64,000 nucleotides of DNA from Notolepis coatsorum (Eukaryota; Chordata; Actinopteri; Aulopiformes; Paralepididae): contig OZ020591.1 in the NCBI GenBank assembly GCA_963971535.1, positions 18,832,877 through 18,896,876 on the forward strand, read 5' to 3'. Shown here piece after piece: positions 10,759 to 21,755 of the stretch. The notes under the pieces are model-generated. The model had not been told where the DNA came from. It made no database searches and saw nothing but the letters and a program-made list of their open reading frames with translations. How positions within the stretch are numbered: position 1 is the first letter of the stretch; every line of letters starts with the position of its first letter. A program made the position numbers and the translations under genes.

Positions 10759-11354
10759 TAAGGAAGGGAGATCTGAAGAGACACATGATGACTCATACCG
10801 GAGTGAAACCACTTAGTTGTTCAGTTTGTGGGAGAGGGTTCAATCGGCAAACAAGTCTGAAGACACGCATGATAATTCATACCGGAGTGAAACCATTTGG
10901 TTTTTCCGTTTGTGGGAAAGGGTTCAGTACGAAGCAACATCTGATGATGATGATGATGAATAGTTTTATTTTCGGTCTTTGTTTACAGATAAATCAAAAC
11001 CACACATGTGTGGACTTTCAAAAGGAAAAGAAAAAAAGAAAAAATCACAAATGTACATATTCAAAGTAAGCTCACACACAAAATCCAAACTCAATGACTG
11101 AAAAAATGAATAGGCACATGCTTATTTTTGCCTATCCTTTACAATTCTTAAAAACTAAATATACTTTAATATAAGAATATTAATTAATTAAAAAATGTAT
11201 ATAATCTGAAGGCACACATGAGAATTCATACTGGAGATAAACCATTTAGTTGTTCAGTTTGTGGGAAAGGGGTCAGTGATAAAGGAAATACTGTATGAAG
11301 ATACACACTAGAACTCATACAGGAGAGAAACCATTTAGTTATTCCATTTAAGCT
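10759..11354 (+). pseudogene. Zinc-finger pseudogene, duplicate of 4828-6575
   Basis: Sequence homologous to the finger region of the upstream gene resumes abruptly at aaggaagggag (10759; compare 5906). It encodes one linker plus a good finger (CSVCGRGFNRQTSLKTRMIIH), then a finger whose first cysteine is replaced by phenylalanine. An insertion at about 10946-11203 interrupts it. The remaining part (11204-11354) has a stop within a finger and ends in degenerate sequence. It has no acidic leader. It is the broken coding end of the tandem duplicate whose 3' flank continues at 12076-12905. Confidence 0.85.
10946..11203 (-). mobile_element. Short insertion, probably a LINE 3' end
   Basis: The left edge has a (gat)n tract followed by gaatagttttattttc, which reads on the minus strand as a LINE tail with a microsatellite terminus. 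The flanks atctga (about 10938) and atctga (about 11200) may be the target duplication. No coding sequence remains. Confidence 0.4.
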
Positions 11355-11524
11355 GAGAGTAGACTTGAAAAGAATAAAGAGAACAGGTCCCCAAACACAG
11401 TTTGCAGTATATTAAATAGAAATCCCATGTACTTTTTTAGAAGAAGTAGACACACACATGAGAGAAAAATGCATACACTGTAATGCCGCAACAATGTGTT
11501 TTTACACAAATGGCTTAATAAAGG

Positions 11525-11880
11525 AATCTGAATCTGAATCTCTGCACTTTTCAAATCCTGTCGTCCTTCCCCCCAAGGGCAGCTGGGAGCAGACATGGGC
11601 TGCGGCGTAGGCCGCGCCCGGGGACAATCCAAGTGCTCTTTGTCAGGGACGCCACAGCGTTAGCGATCTGTTCTACATGTATTTCCTTTGGGTTTATTTT
11701 ATCTGGAGGTGGATCCCTTGCGATCACGGGGAGAACATGCAAACTCCACACAGAAAGGCCAGGGAGATACCCCACCTGGGTACCTGGCAACGCGGCAACC
11801 TGGTCCCCAAGCGAGAATCGAATCCAGGACCTTTTAGCTGGGAGGCGACAGTGTTAACACCTACATCACTGTGCCGCCCA
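11525..11880 (-). mobile_element. V-SINE-like element
   Basis: On the minus strand the element begins gggcggcacagtgatg with a tRNA-like head, including a B-box-like gattcgattc. It then carries the conserved block tttctgtgtggagtttgcat (about 11750), typical of fish V-SINEs such as zebrafish DANA. The tail contains ttcagattcagattcc near 11525. Sequence like the 38-bp minisatellite lies on both sides (about 11400 and from 11890), so the SINE appears to have inserted into that array. Confidence 0.75.
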
Positions 11881-11889
11881 AAAATTCTG

Positions 11890-12075
11890 TTCCCATACTA
11901 AGCAGTATACACAATAGGAACCCCATGTACTTATACTAAGTAGTATACTCAATAGGAACCCCATGTACTTATACTAAGTAGTATACACAATAGGAACCCC
12001 ATGTACTTATACTAAGCAGTATACCCAATAGGAACCCCATGTACTTATACTAAGTAGTATACCCAATAGGAACCC
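11890..12075. repeat. 38-bp minisatellite with palindromic core
   Basis: About five units of roughly 38 bp consist of atactaagtagtat followed by acaataggaaccccatgtac. The first part is a near-perfect palindrome, so each unit can form a small hairpin. A diverged unit lies at about 11400, beyond the SINE. The array occupies the position between the broken coding end and the 3' UTR of the zinc-finger pseudogene. Confidence 0.85.
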
Positions 12076-12905
12076 TTGGGACTTCTTTTTGTTTTGTGAC
12101 TGATTTCTGTTTATCTTCATTCATATCAAACACAAAGATTCTGTACCTCCTTTTTTGATTTAGTCAATAAAATATATTTTATATGCTTGTTTTGACTCTT
12201 TCATTGTGAGTGTTATAATTTAAATGCTGTGTAGCCATTAGGACATGATATTTTACTTAAAAGTGGAAATACTCTACAGAAAATAATTGCTAAATTAAAC
12301 AAAAAGGTTTATAGACATTAATGTTGAGTTTTTCCAAACGTTGAACCGTTTGGGGTGTGTATCCTGGTTGTTGTAAACAGCGGCTCCTACAGGTCGGTCG
12401 GGGCGCCTGCTCAGCGAGGAAGGGAACTGGGGGAAGTAGTGTGAGCCTCCCACGCATTACGCTCCCCCAGTGAGAGTCCTCGCTGTCAGGTGAAAAGAAG
12501 CGGCTGGCTGACTCCACATGTATCGGAGGGGACATGTGATAGTATCTATCGACCCTCCCTAGACCGGCAAGTGGGGGGCAAATGCGAGCAATGACCAGGA
12601 AGGGAATTGGCATAACGACAAAAAAAAAATTGGGATGGGAGAAAAGTAGATGGAAGAATAACTGGTGGGTCACGTGCTTGAAGCTCTGATCCCTAGGAAG
12701 ACTTCAGTGGTCAATGTCAAAAGACGAACACATCACATTGGACCTGGACTTTAACTTAAAAAAAGAAATGGACTTCCATAATGTTATTACCGTATATATT
12801 GTATGTTGTATGTATCAATGTTGTAGAATGTGGCAGCAATATTATCATTTATTGATAATTCTTCCATGGTAACAATTAGGGATTGGAAATGTAGGAGCCA
12901 GAATA
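12076..12905 (+). repeat. 3' flank, unit 2 of the zinc-finger duplication
   Basis: 12085-12345 matches 6560-6790 (including the aataaa signal at about 12168), and 12658-12905 matches about 7010-7262. A SINE fragment at 12346-12656 replaces about 190 bp present in unit 1. Similarity is high but with many single-base changes and short indels, so the duplication is not recent. Confidence 0.85.
12346..12656 (+). mobile_element. 5'-truncated tRNA-derived SINE fragment
   Basis: The sequence shares a long block with the full SINE at 13360-13700 (for example ggtcggtcgg, gcgcctg and gctgtcaggtgaaaagaagcg), but it lacks the tRNA-like head. Its 3' part (12500-12656) is not in the other copy, so either subfamilies exist or this is a composite tail ending in a run of A. 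Confidence 0.65.
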
Positions 12906-13122
12906 CACACAAAATATCCTGGTCAGTCAGGTTACGTGATCGGCTCATCACACACCCAAACACCGCTCAATTGCCAGGTACTAAATATTGTCAGTTGATT
13001 GTGCATTGTTTATTTCATGTTGCTGTGTTGACCATTACATGAGGAATGAGCCCGTGTGAGCGGTGTTTGGGTGTGTGATGAGCCGACCACATAACCTAAC
13101 TGACAGGATATTTTGTGTGTTG
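12906..13122. mobile_element. Foldback MITE, 217 bp
   Basis: The arms cacacaaaatatcctg...ccgctca (12906-12968) and tgagcgg...gatattttgtgtg (about 13056-13120) are inverted repeats of about 63 bp. Identical 8-bp repeats ccagaata flank the element (12898-12905 and 13123-13130). The homologous spot in the other duplication unit (about 7252) carries a single ccagaata and no insertion, giving a natural empty site. The 8-bp duplication suggests hAT mobilisation. There is no coding capacity. Confidence 0.88.
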
Positions 13123-13130
13123 CCAGAATA

Positions 13131-13348
13131 AATCACCCAAGACCGTGAAGCAAGTGTCTGTCTTAATTAAAATTACACAACACAGTAAAAGTTGGTCATA
13201 CGAGCATAGTCCAATAGGCGAAGCAAGATGCGAAGCCAGTATGAAGTATAACAGCATTTGAGAAATTGTTTTATTTGGTTTCATTTGGAAATAAAACGCC
13301 AAATGGCCGTTTTTATCTTTCTCATTGGAGAACAACATTGAAAAATAG
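13131..13348. other. Unassigned sequence
   Basis: No gene or repeat family was recognised. It no longer matches the other duplication unit, so unit 2 ends at or just after the MITE. The sequence 13712-13944, after the SINE, is likewise unassigned and AT-rich. Confidence 0.4.
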
Positions 13349-13359
13349 ATTGGATGTTT

Positions 13360-13700
13360 TTTTATTTAAAATTATTTTATTTTTGGGGTTTCTGTATTTT
13401 TCACCCCAATTTAGAGTCGCCAGTCGCTTCTTTTCACCTGACAGCAAGGAGTTTCACTGGGGGAACTTAACGCATGCATAGGTTCACGCTATTTCCCCCA
13501 GATCCCCTCCCTGCTGAACAGGCGCCCGACCGACCAGTAGGAGTCGCAGTTTACAACGACCAGGACACATACCCCACCGGCTAACACTGCCAATTGTGTT
13601 AGTAGGGACGACTGACCAAGCCGGAGGTACCGCTGACAGCTGGATTAGATCCCAGAGTCTCTGCAGTGCTTAGTCCACTGCGCTATACCAGCTGCTCCCT
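13360..13700 (-). mobile_element. Full-length tRNA-derived SINE with 11-bp TSD
   Basis: On the minus strand the head agcagctggtatagcgcagt (13696 downward) resembles an A box and ggatctaatcc a B box, so the element is of tRNA origin. A conserved body shared with 12346-12656 follows, then an A-rich tail (T-rich on the plus strand, 13360-13395). The 11-bp repeat attggatgttt flanks it (13349-13359 and 13701-13711). It is not a tRNA gene: the cloverleaf is not intact and a SINE body follows. Confidence 0.88.
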
Positions 13701-13957
13701 ATTGGATGTTTAATACAGTTCTGTTTTTCAATTTGAACTTGGCTAAAGGAAAAAACTGCATTTGGATATTCTGTGTGGTTTTGTTAAGAGAGAAGACGAA
13801 AAATGTTGTTTAAATGTGTTTTTGAATTGAAGATAGATTGGAGACTCCATACATGGATCATTGTGATCATTTAGGATGTGTCTACTTTCATTTTGAAATC
13901 ATACTTTGTTTACAATGTCTGGGGAATAGGATAAATTGTCAATCAAACCGCTCCTAC

Positions 13958-14803
13958 ATATCCCTCTGCCCATCTAACCTTGTATTATAGCTTTTTATTT
14001 CCTTACCTTAACTACTGTAATATAGTCTGGGCTGCAACATATCCATCATATCTTAACAAATTAGTCATAATCCAGAAGAGGTTTCTCAGGATGATTTCCC
14101 ACTCTACCAGATATGAACCATCGCACCTCTGTTCCGCAAATATTCTCTACTATCAATTGACAAACTTAATACCTTTCAAACATGCTCATTCATATTCAAG
14201 TTCATTAACAATAGGCAAGATCTTCCTGATACCTTCCATAGTTTCTTCATCTTTTCATCAGAATTTCACTCATTTCCAACAAACCATAGCAATAAACTCC
14301 ACTTACCTTTCTGTCGGACATCTAGCCATCAATTCAACATCAGCTTTAGAGGTCCTAAACTCTGGAACACTTTAAATTCATCATTGAGGTCAACAACCTC
14401 CTTATCCATATTCAAAAAACAATTAAAATCTCATTTAATTTCATCATAAATCACCATCACATTAAGTTACTCCTGTGCATCAGTGTTACATATTTCCTTT
14501 TCCTCATTATATACCGTTAATATGTTATTCTCCTCTTCTTTGCCCTCTTGTACTAAAAAAGGAAAAAAATTGTTACTGACTCGTGTCAATCTTTCATGTT
14601 TTCGCTATAGTGTCTGCCTTATGTCTCTGTTCCTGTTTTGTAGTTTATTTTGTAGACCATGCTACACATGTACTTCGTTCATATTGTTTATGGACAATGA
14701 GATGGGAGTGGAACTTTGTACAAGCCCTTTGGGCGTCGTCCCTCCTAGCACTGTTTTTTTTTTTTTTTTTTTTTTATAATGTGCTAATTAAATAATCTAA
14801 ACT
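13958..14803 (+). pseudogene. 5'-truncated LINE with 13-bp TSD
   Basis: The frame 13980-14375 encodes an RT C-terminal/thumb segment (YLNYCNIVWAATYPSYLNKLVIIQKRFLRMIS), typical of Jockey-superfamily LINEs. It shifts frame afterwards and ends in a 3' UTR with a long T-run (about 14755-14775). The direct repeat aaaccgctcctac lies at 13945-13957 and 14804-14816, so the insertion boundaries are firm. I cannot assign the clade. Confidence 0.82.
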
Positions 14804-14816
14804 AAACCGCTCCTAC

Positions 14817-15101
14817 CCAATTTCCATCAACAAATTTTGCTCACTTGGTTCCTCATTTATAAACACGATTTCTCGGCTCAGAAATGTTTTATTCGGAATA
14901 ATAGAAACATATATTGGTGGTTCACAAATGGTTCACAAATAATATTATCTTGGTGAAACAGTTATTTAATGATGATCGACCTTTGCTTAGCTACTCAGAA
15001 TCCCTAACTAAGTTTGGTTTACCTGTAACGCCAAAGGAAAATGCTGTAGTCATAGATGAAATGATAGATGAAGAGTAATGCTCTTAAAAGATGCAACAAA
15101 A
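14817..15101 (+). pseudogene. L1-type ORF2 C-terminal relic
   Basis: The segment encodes pieces such as VKQLFNDDRPLLSYSESLTKFGLPVTPKE, resembling the post-RT region of Tx1-type L1 ORF2. Several stops occur. L1-alpha inserted at its right edge; on the far side (21673) LINE-A sequence starts directly, so this relic does not continue. Confidence 0.5.
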
Positions 15102-15249
15102 GACTTCCGGTTATGTCGGCGTAGGAGAAAGACGTGGTCGAGAAGGCTCTCCTGCCTCACGCTAATAATTTACATTTCTAACATCTAAAAAACGTTTCAA
15201 CCACAGAAAATCGAAACTCCTACTTAACAAACACCCTACCGAGGTAAAA

Positions 15250-16173
15250 ATGAACAACGACAGGACCAGACATCTTAAACAAGCGACATTACAACCGACA
15301 CGGACAACTCCAATCAATAGGGCTAACGCTACTAGCAAGACAATGGCCGCACGAGACGTCGCAGTCAATACGGAGCACATGGAAGACAGCCAAGACGCCC
15401 TATCCATGACTATTCTACTCGAAGTTCTGGCAAAACAAAGATCCAGCCTCAGAGAAGACTTTTCAACTCTGTTACAGAGCTCTCTCTCGCCCCTACAAAC
15501 ATCGGTGGATGCACTTCACGAAACGGTTAATTCCTTTCAAGCACGCCTCGCCAGAGTTGAAACCACCACGGGAGATAACTTTGAGGGTCTCGTCAGAGCG
15601 GAGAAAACCATACGCAAATTGGAAACAGACAACAGCACCCTCCTAGACCGGGTCGACGAGCTGGAAAATCGTTCAAGGCGAGTCAACCTCCGTATTGTAA
15701 ACGTACCCGAAGACAGCGAAAAGGGACAAGACCCTATTAAATTTGTCGCAAATCTACTGATGGAAGTCATGGGTCCCGACGTATTCAACAAGCCACCGGA
15801 GCTGGAGAGAGCACACCGATCTCTACTCCCCAAACCCAAAACGGGTACCCCGCCACGATCCATCATAGTATGCTTCCACCAGTTACAGAAGAAGGAACGA
15901 GCATTACGCTGGGCCAGAGAAAACGAACCCTGCTATCAGAATAAGACTCTGAGATTCTACCCGGATTACAGCGCAGCCCTTTCTAAAAAACGCGCAGCGT
16001 TTAATGAGGTCAAAACTATCCTGTACCGTAAAGGCATACGCTTCGGGCTCCTTCACCCCGCCCGCCTCCGGGTGACACTGGCGGAGGGAGAAGTCTACAC
16101 TTTCACCACACCGGAGGAAGCCAAGACATTTTGCAAGGAAAGATTTGGCCAAGCTGAAAACCCCGTTAAATGA
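15250..16173 (+). CDS. L1-alpha ORF1 protein (RNA-binding chaperone)
   Basis: This intact 307-residue frame encodes an L1 ORF1p. The N-terminal ~60 residues are basic and polar. Residues ~65-145 form a coiled coil with leucine heptads (LLQSSLSPLQTSVDALHETVN; IRKLETDNSTLLDRVDELENRSRR). Residues ~148-235 match the RRM-type core (NLRIVNVPEDSEKG ... SIIVCFHQLQKKERALRWAR). The C-terminal domain follows (LRFYPDYSAAL ... HPARLRVTL). ORF1p trimers coat L1 RNA in the cytoplasm. Start chosen at the first ATG of the frame, 148 bases into the element. Confidence 0.85.
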   Translation: MNNDRTRHLKQATLQPTRTTPINRANATSKTMAARDVAVNTEHMEDSQDALSMTILLEVLAKQRSSLREDFSTLLQSSLSPLQTSVDALHETVNSFQARLARVETTTGDNFEGLVRAEKTIRKLETDNSTLLDRVDELENRSRRVNLRIVNVPEDSEKGQDPIKFVANLLMEVMGPDVFNKPPELERAHRSLLPKPKTGTPPRSIIVCFHQLQKKERALRWARENEPCYQNKTLRFYPDYSAALSKKRAAFNEVKTILYRKGIRFGLLHPARLRVTLAEGEVYTFTTPEEAKTFCKERFGQAENPVK

Positions 16174-17529
16174 ATGACTGGGACCCCAGGCTATAAGACA
16201 TTCCACATCGACCGTGAAAGAAAACAAGCAGAGTCGACCGGTCATAGTTGGTATGGGTACGTGATCGCTTCCCCAGGTTTAGAATTTAAGGTGGAACTTT
16301 TCATTTCACCGTCACTTTTTGAATGATAATGGTTTTATATAATTACTGACATACTGCAAAGTAGACGTGCCATAGTTTGTCTGATTAACCAGTTCAATGA
16401 CCGGGTCACCAGACTACAATAGACGTTCCACATCGACCGTGAAAGAATTTACGGGTATATGTATACACTTTTTCTGGTTCTAGAGATTAAGGTGGAATTT
16501 CCCATTTCACTGTCACTTCTTGAATGAAAATGGCTTTATATAAATATGGACATCTTACAAAGTCGACCTACCATAGTTTGCAATCTTAATTTTTTTTTCT
16601 TCTTCTCTGTTTGCTCTTTGTTTCTCAGAATCTAAGGTGGACTTTTTATTTTATTTCTATTTTTCTGCCATAGTTAATTTGGATATGGGATCGCTTTTTC
16701 TGTTTCCTAGAACTTAAGGTGGAACTTTTCATATTACTGTCACTTTGCGAATGACAACAGTTTTATATAAATAAGGACATGTTGACCAACTATATTTATA
16801 TCTTTTGAATATCCATCTATTATTTTTTCTCCCTTCAAATGGATGTCGCTTTCGAACATGAAACAAAGGTTGGGTCTTCTTAGAATCAAAGGTGGAACTT
16901 TTATTTTGATTTCTTTCTCATACCACTACCACTTCTTGAAGGACAAGTTTTACATAATAATTGACATATTGCAAAATCGACCTGCCAGAGTTAATTTGGA
17001 TATGGGATCGCTTTTTCTGTTTCCTAGAACGTAAGGTGGAACTTTTCATATCACTGTCACTTCACGAATGACAATGGTTTTTATATAAGTAAGGACAGTT
17101 TGACCTACTATATACATACATATATCTTTTAAATATCCATCTATTATTTTTTCTCCCTTTAAATTGATGTCACTTTTGAACATGAAACAAGGGTTGGGTA
17201 CAATTCTACACATACCTATCTCCAGTTCTCCAAGTTATTGGTTGTTCATGTAAATAACAATGTTCATTTGCTCCTCGGCAATAGTTTCGGTTAAAGCACA
17301 AATAAGATGGGCAGTATAACATAATGAGAGGCAGGAGCCTCTCTACATAGGCTAGGAGTGAAGCTGCCTGTCTCAATTGGGGAGACAGGCATAGGGGTAA
17401 ATGTGTTTATGTTCTATTTGTATTCTATGTATGTTTCCGTCTGTACTACATGTATACTTTTTCATATAGAGAGATATCGGTACCCTTATACTCTAATAGA
17501 GAATAATCCAGACATGGAGTGGTGGGGAG
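16174..17529 (+). repeat. Inter-ORF region of L1-alpha with irregular tandem repeats
   Basis: About 1.36 kb separate ORF1 from ORF2. The motif aaggtggaa followed by ctttt-like sequence recurs six times (about 16290, 16491, 16635, 16714, 16889, 17033), often followed by cactgtcactt...gaatgacaatggttttatata. The phrase ttccacatcgaccgtgaaag occurs twice (about 16200 and 16425). Spacing is irregular (about 80-200 bp). Such a long spacer is unusual for L1 and may hold an internal promoter or structured RNA; that is inference. Confidence 0.75.
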
Positions 17530-20500
17530 ATGGAGACCACTTTACAACACAACCACACAGATCAAATGATGGAGCCAGTTAAATTCATAACATTCAATAT
17601 CAAAGGCCTAAACAACCCAATCAAAAGGAAAAAGGTCTATTCATACCTAAAGAAACTCAAGGCAGACATTATATACCTACAGGAAACGCATCTTTCTGAT
17701 GAGGAGCATAAGAAACTCAAGAGAGAATGGGTTGGACAGGTGTTTGCTTCCTCCTTTAATACCAAATCAAGAGGAACCGCAATCCTTATTAACAAAAACA
17801 TCCCTTTCGTTGCCACCAAAACCACCTCTGACCCTAGAGGCAGATTTGTACTTGTTGAGGGACAAATGTACTCGGAACGTTGGACACTATTGAACATTTA
17901 TGCCCCTAACTTCGACGACCCTGCCTTCATCCAGAATATTTTCCTTCTTATAGCTCAGGCAACGGGCATAATTTTAGTGGGAGGGGACTTCAACTTCTGC
18001 CTGGATACAGTACTAGATAGGTCCTCAACCAACCCGGCTTCCCCTACCAAGGCAGCAAAAACAACCATTTCTTTTATGAAGGACTATAACTTGACAGATG
18101 CCTGGAGGGGAATCCACCCAGGGGTTAGAGATTACTCCTTCTATTCTCACCCCAACGGAACCCACACACGTATAGATAACTTCCTGCTATCCACTCACCA
18201 ATGCCATAGAGTATTGAACGCTCAATACCTTACTCGACTGCTGAGCGATCATTCCCCCTTGATTATATCCATATTTATGCCAGATAAGATAAAAACAATA
18301 TATAGATGGCGATTTAATCCAATGCTTCTCAAACAACCAGAATTTTGCTCCTTTATTAGAGAACAAATTGCATTCTTTACACTAACAAATAAACAATCTG
18401 CCCCTCATCTTTTGGGATACACTCAAGGCTTACATAAGGGGCCACATTATCTCCTATACAAAGGGAATGAAAAAGAAATACTGTGCTGAACTTGATTCTA
18501 TTGAGGCTGAAATTCAAACACTTGAGAAAGACTATCAGAGAACATCAAATAAAGATACATATAGGAACAAAAAAATACAATATAATAACTTAAATACATA
18601 CAAAACTGAGAAATCCATTATGCGTTCTAGACAAAAATACTATGAATTGGGAGAGAAACCTAGCAAAGTACTGGCATGGCAACTAAAAACGGAAGAAAGC
18701 AAGAGGGCAGTTAACGGAATTGAAGTAGCCCCGGGCAAAATCTCCAATAAACCCACAGAAATTAGCGATGCTTTTAGAAACTATTACAGTGACTTATACA
18801 CTGCACAACCTAGCGGGGACAGTACAGCAATAGACTCCTTTCTTTCCAAACTTGATCTCCCAAGCTTGTCTGTCGAGGATAGTGAGTTTATGAGCAAACC
18901 TTTTTCAATTTGCAAAGTAACAGCGACCATTAAACTTCTACCGTCAAATAAGTCTCCTGGGGACGATGTTCTACAAGGAATTTCAAGACCTCTTAATCCC
19001 TCCCTTAATGGAAGTCCTTCAATTAGCTAGAGAAGAAAAACTATTTCCTGAGACGTTCTCTCGGGCCATTATATCGGTTATTCACAAGACTGGGAAGGAC
19101 CCTTTAAAGTGCGCCTCCTACAGGCCAATCTCGCTCCTAAATACAGACTATAAACTTGTAACTAAGATGACATCCAAAAGATTAGAAACATTCCTTCCCC
19201 GCCTTGTTAATTCCGATCAGACTGGCTTTATAATTAACAGACATTCCTCTAACAATCTTAGACGCTTTTTTAATATTATCCATTTCGCACATAAAAACAA
19301 GATTCCCAGCATTGCTCTCTCCCTCGACGCCGAAAAGGCCTTTGATCGGTTGGAATGGCCCTATCTCTTCAAAGTCCTTGAAAAATTTGGTTTTGACGCT
19401 CAATTTGTCGACTTGATCAAATCACTCTATGGCTCCCCCAAAGCTAGGATTGCGGTCAATGGGACTACCTCAGATTATTTCTCCATACATAGAGGTAACA
19501 GACAGGGCTGTGCTCTTAGCCCCGCCTTATTTACGCTTGCCCTAGAACCCCTAGCAGAAGCAATCAGAATAGACACTAAAATAACGGGCTTCGAAATTGG
19601 ACCGAACACGCATAAAATCTCGCTCTTTGCCGATGATATTCTTCTCTTTTTAACAAATGCAGAAAGCTCCCTCTCACGTTTAGTCGAACTGTTGGACTTG
19701 TATAGCTCCTTTTCCGGTTATAAAATTAACCTTGACAAAAGTGAAATATTGCCCTTATCAGATTCTATTAAAGACACCATTCAACATAACTTCCCTTTTA
19801 AATGGTCACCAAATGGTATAAGATACTTGGGTATACTAATAGATAAGGAGATGGGGAATCTATATAAGCTCAATCTGTTAAGACAGTTACAAATCCTAGG
19901 GGAGGACTTGGAAAAATGGATGAACCTCCCTCTCACCTTACTAGGCCGAATTAATGCTATAAAAATGAATGTCCTGCCAAAGTTTCTTTATATATTTCAG
20001 TCCCTCCCAATCCAAGTCCCTTCTAAATTTTTCTCCTCCTTGGACGGATTGATCAGACGGTTTATATGGCGAGGTAAATCCCCAAGGATCACCTTAATTA
20101 AACTTACTTTAGACTATACAAAGGGAGGACTGAAACTTCCTAACTTTAGATTGTATTACTTGGCGGCACAAGCCAGATTTTTGGCTCAAATGTTTGAGGG
20201 GGACCTCTCAGCCTCATGGTTGAACATTGAATGTCTAGACATCAACGAGACCGCCCCGTCTGATACCTTGTACAAATGGGACGTGAAATCAATTAAGACC
20301 ATCACCCAGAACCCCTTCATGATCCATTCAGTCCAAACCTGGTTAAAATTACAAAAAATGTTCGGACACAATAGCCCTCTATCACCTAAAACCCCCCTAT
20401 GGGGAAATAGGCTTATACCTATCTTATACCAGAATAGAGACTTTGAGTCCTGGCCTTTACAAGGTATCACTCGACTGGAACATTGTTATGAAAAGGAGGT

Positions 20501-21315
20501 TTTTATGTCCTTCCAGCAAATGAAAGAGAAATATCAACTTCCTGGAAGAGATTTCTTTAAATACCTGCAACTGAGAGATTTTGTGAGGGTTAACACTCAA
20601 GGTCAATGGAAACTACCAGAAAAATCTCCCATGTCATTCATAATGATCAAAGGATGGTGAGAACCATCTCTCAAGTCTATAACACCTTACTACCCTCTCT
20701 GCCGACCACTGAACCTGATCCAGGACTAGATGGGAGAGAGATTTGGACACAGAAATTGATCCAGGCCTCTGGGAGGACCTGTGTAAAGATGGGGTCACAT
20801 GCACACCAAATTCAAGATATAGACTGATTCAATTCAATTTCCTGCATCAGGTCTATTTTACCCCCTCCAAATTACATGGGTTCAACTCTAGTATCTCGCC
20901 CCTCTGTTTTAGGTGTGGCCAGGAGGAGGGCACGTTCCTTCACTCCACTTGGCATTGCATCAAACTGCAAAGTTTCTGGGAGCGGGTCTGTGAGGCCATA
21001 TCACAAATTCATAATATAACATTTCCGAATGATCCCGAATTATGCCTCCTTGGTAACTTTACAAACTCAAACCTTACACGCAGTCATTCCATCAAGCTTA
21101 CAGAACTACTCCTGGTTATTGCCAAAAAATTTATTGCAACAAAATGGAAGTCAGATCTCCCTTTGCCATTTGGGATGTGGCTTTCAGAGGTGAAGAGCTG
21201 TATCCCTCTAGAAAAGGTGACTTATTCACTAAGGAACAGGGTTGATCATTTCAATAAAATTTGGCAGCCTTTTCTGGACTATCTTGGAGATCTCCCACCC
21301 GACTTGACTGAATGA
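17530..21315 (+). pseudogene. L1-alpha ORF2 (APE endonuclease-RT), frameshifted
   Basis: Four frames in series (17530-18489, 18467-19030, 18966-20660, 20743-21315) cover a complete ORF2. The endonuclease shows FNIKGLNN, LQETHL, YAPNF, GGDFNFCLD, DYSFYSHPNGTHTRID and SDHSPL. The RT shows SYRPISLLNTDYK, DQTGFI, LDAEKAFDRLEW, GNRQGCALSPALFTLALEPLA and the catalytic SLFADDILLFL (about 19624). The C-terminus carries a Cys-His segment CFRCGQEEGTFLHSTWHC. Three separate frame breaks (near 18440-18480, 18960-19000 and 20650-20740) inactivate it. Domain order and motifs fit the Tx1-like L1 clade. Confidence 0.88.
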
Positions 21316-21672
21316 CCTTCTCATTGATCTCTCTAGTAGCTCCATTCTGGTAAAGATGTGTTAAAGATGTGTTGAGGACATCCTGTATCTCTCAATGTCT
21401 CTGAAAATATTGTAATTTTTTGTTCTGTTTTTTTGTTGTTTGTTTCTGTTTTCCTGTTGTGTTTGTTTACATATGTAGGGACCTTTATCACTTTATCTTG
21501 CACATTTACAACCATTTACCATAGGCGTATATAGGCACCCACATATATTTGTTGTTATTGTTGCTGTTATTACTGTCCTGTAATTGTCTCAGTATTGTCA
21601 TTTGTGTATGTTTTGAATAATGGAAAATCAAAATAAAATATTAAAAAAAAAAAAAAAAAGATGCAACAAAAC

Positions 21673-21755
21673 ATTGATTGATTGAAAACTTTATTAACAG
21701 ATTGCAGAATGGGTACAATACAGTACGGCTCAATACACACAATTGTTCAAATACC
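21673..21755 (-). mobile_element. LINE-A 3' terminal fragment
   Basis: The sequence ttgattgattgaaaactttattaacagattgcagaatgg and what follows is the reverse complement of the LINE-A 3' end (ccattctgcaatctgttaataaag...). It is truncated after about 80 bp. Confidence 0.8.

Larger units (their letters stand above)
15102..21656 (+). mobile_element. L1-alpha: near full-length Tx1-type L1
   Basis: The element begins gacttccggttatgtcggcg, includes ORF1, a repeat-rich inter-ORF region, ORF2, and ends with a poly(A) tail preceded by aataaaat (about 21631). The direct repeat agatgcaacaaaa flanks it at 15089-15101 and 21659-21671. The length of about 6.55 kb and the intact 5' start indicate a full-length insertion. 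ORF1 is intact and ORF2 has three frame breaks, so it is not autonomous. Confidence 0.9.

Noticed and set aside
13360..13700. A tRNA gene on the minus strand
   Set aside because: The A- and B-box-like head continues into a SINE body with tail and target duplication; the cloverleaf is not intact.
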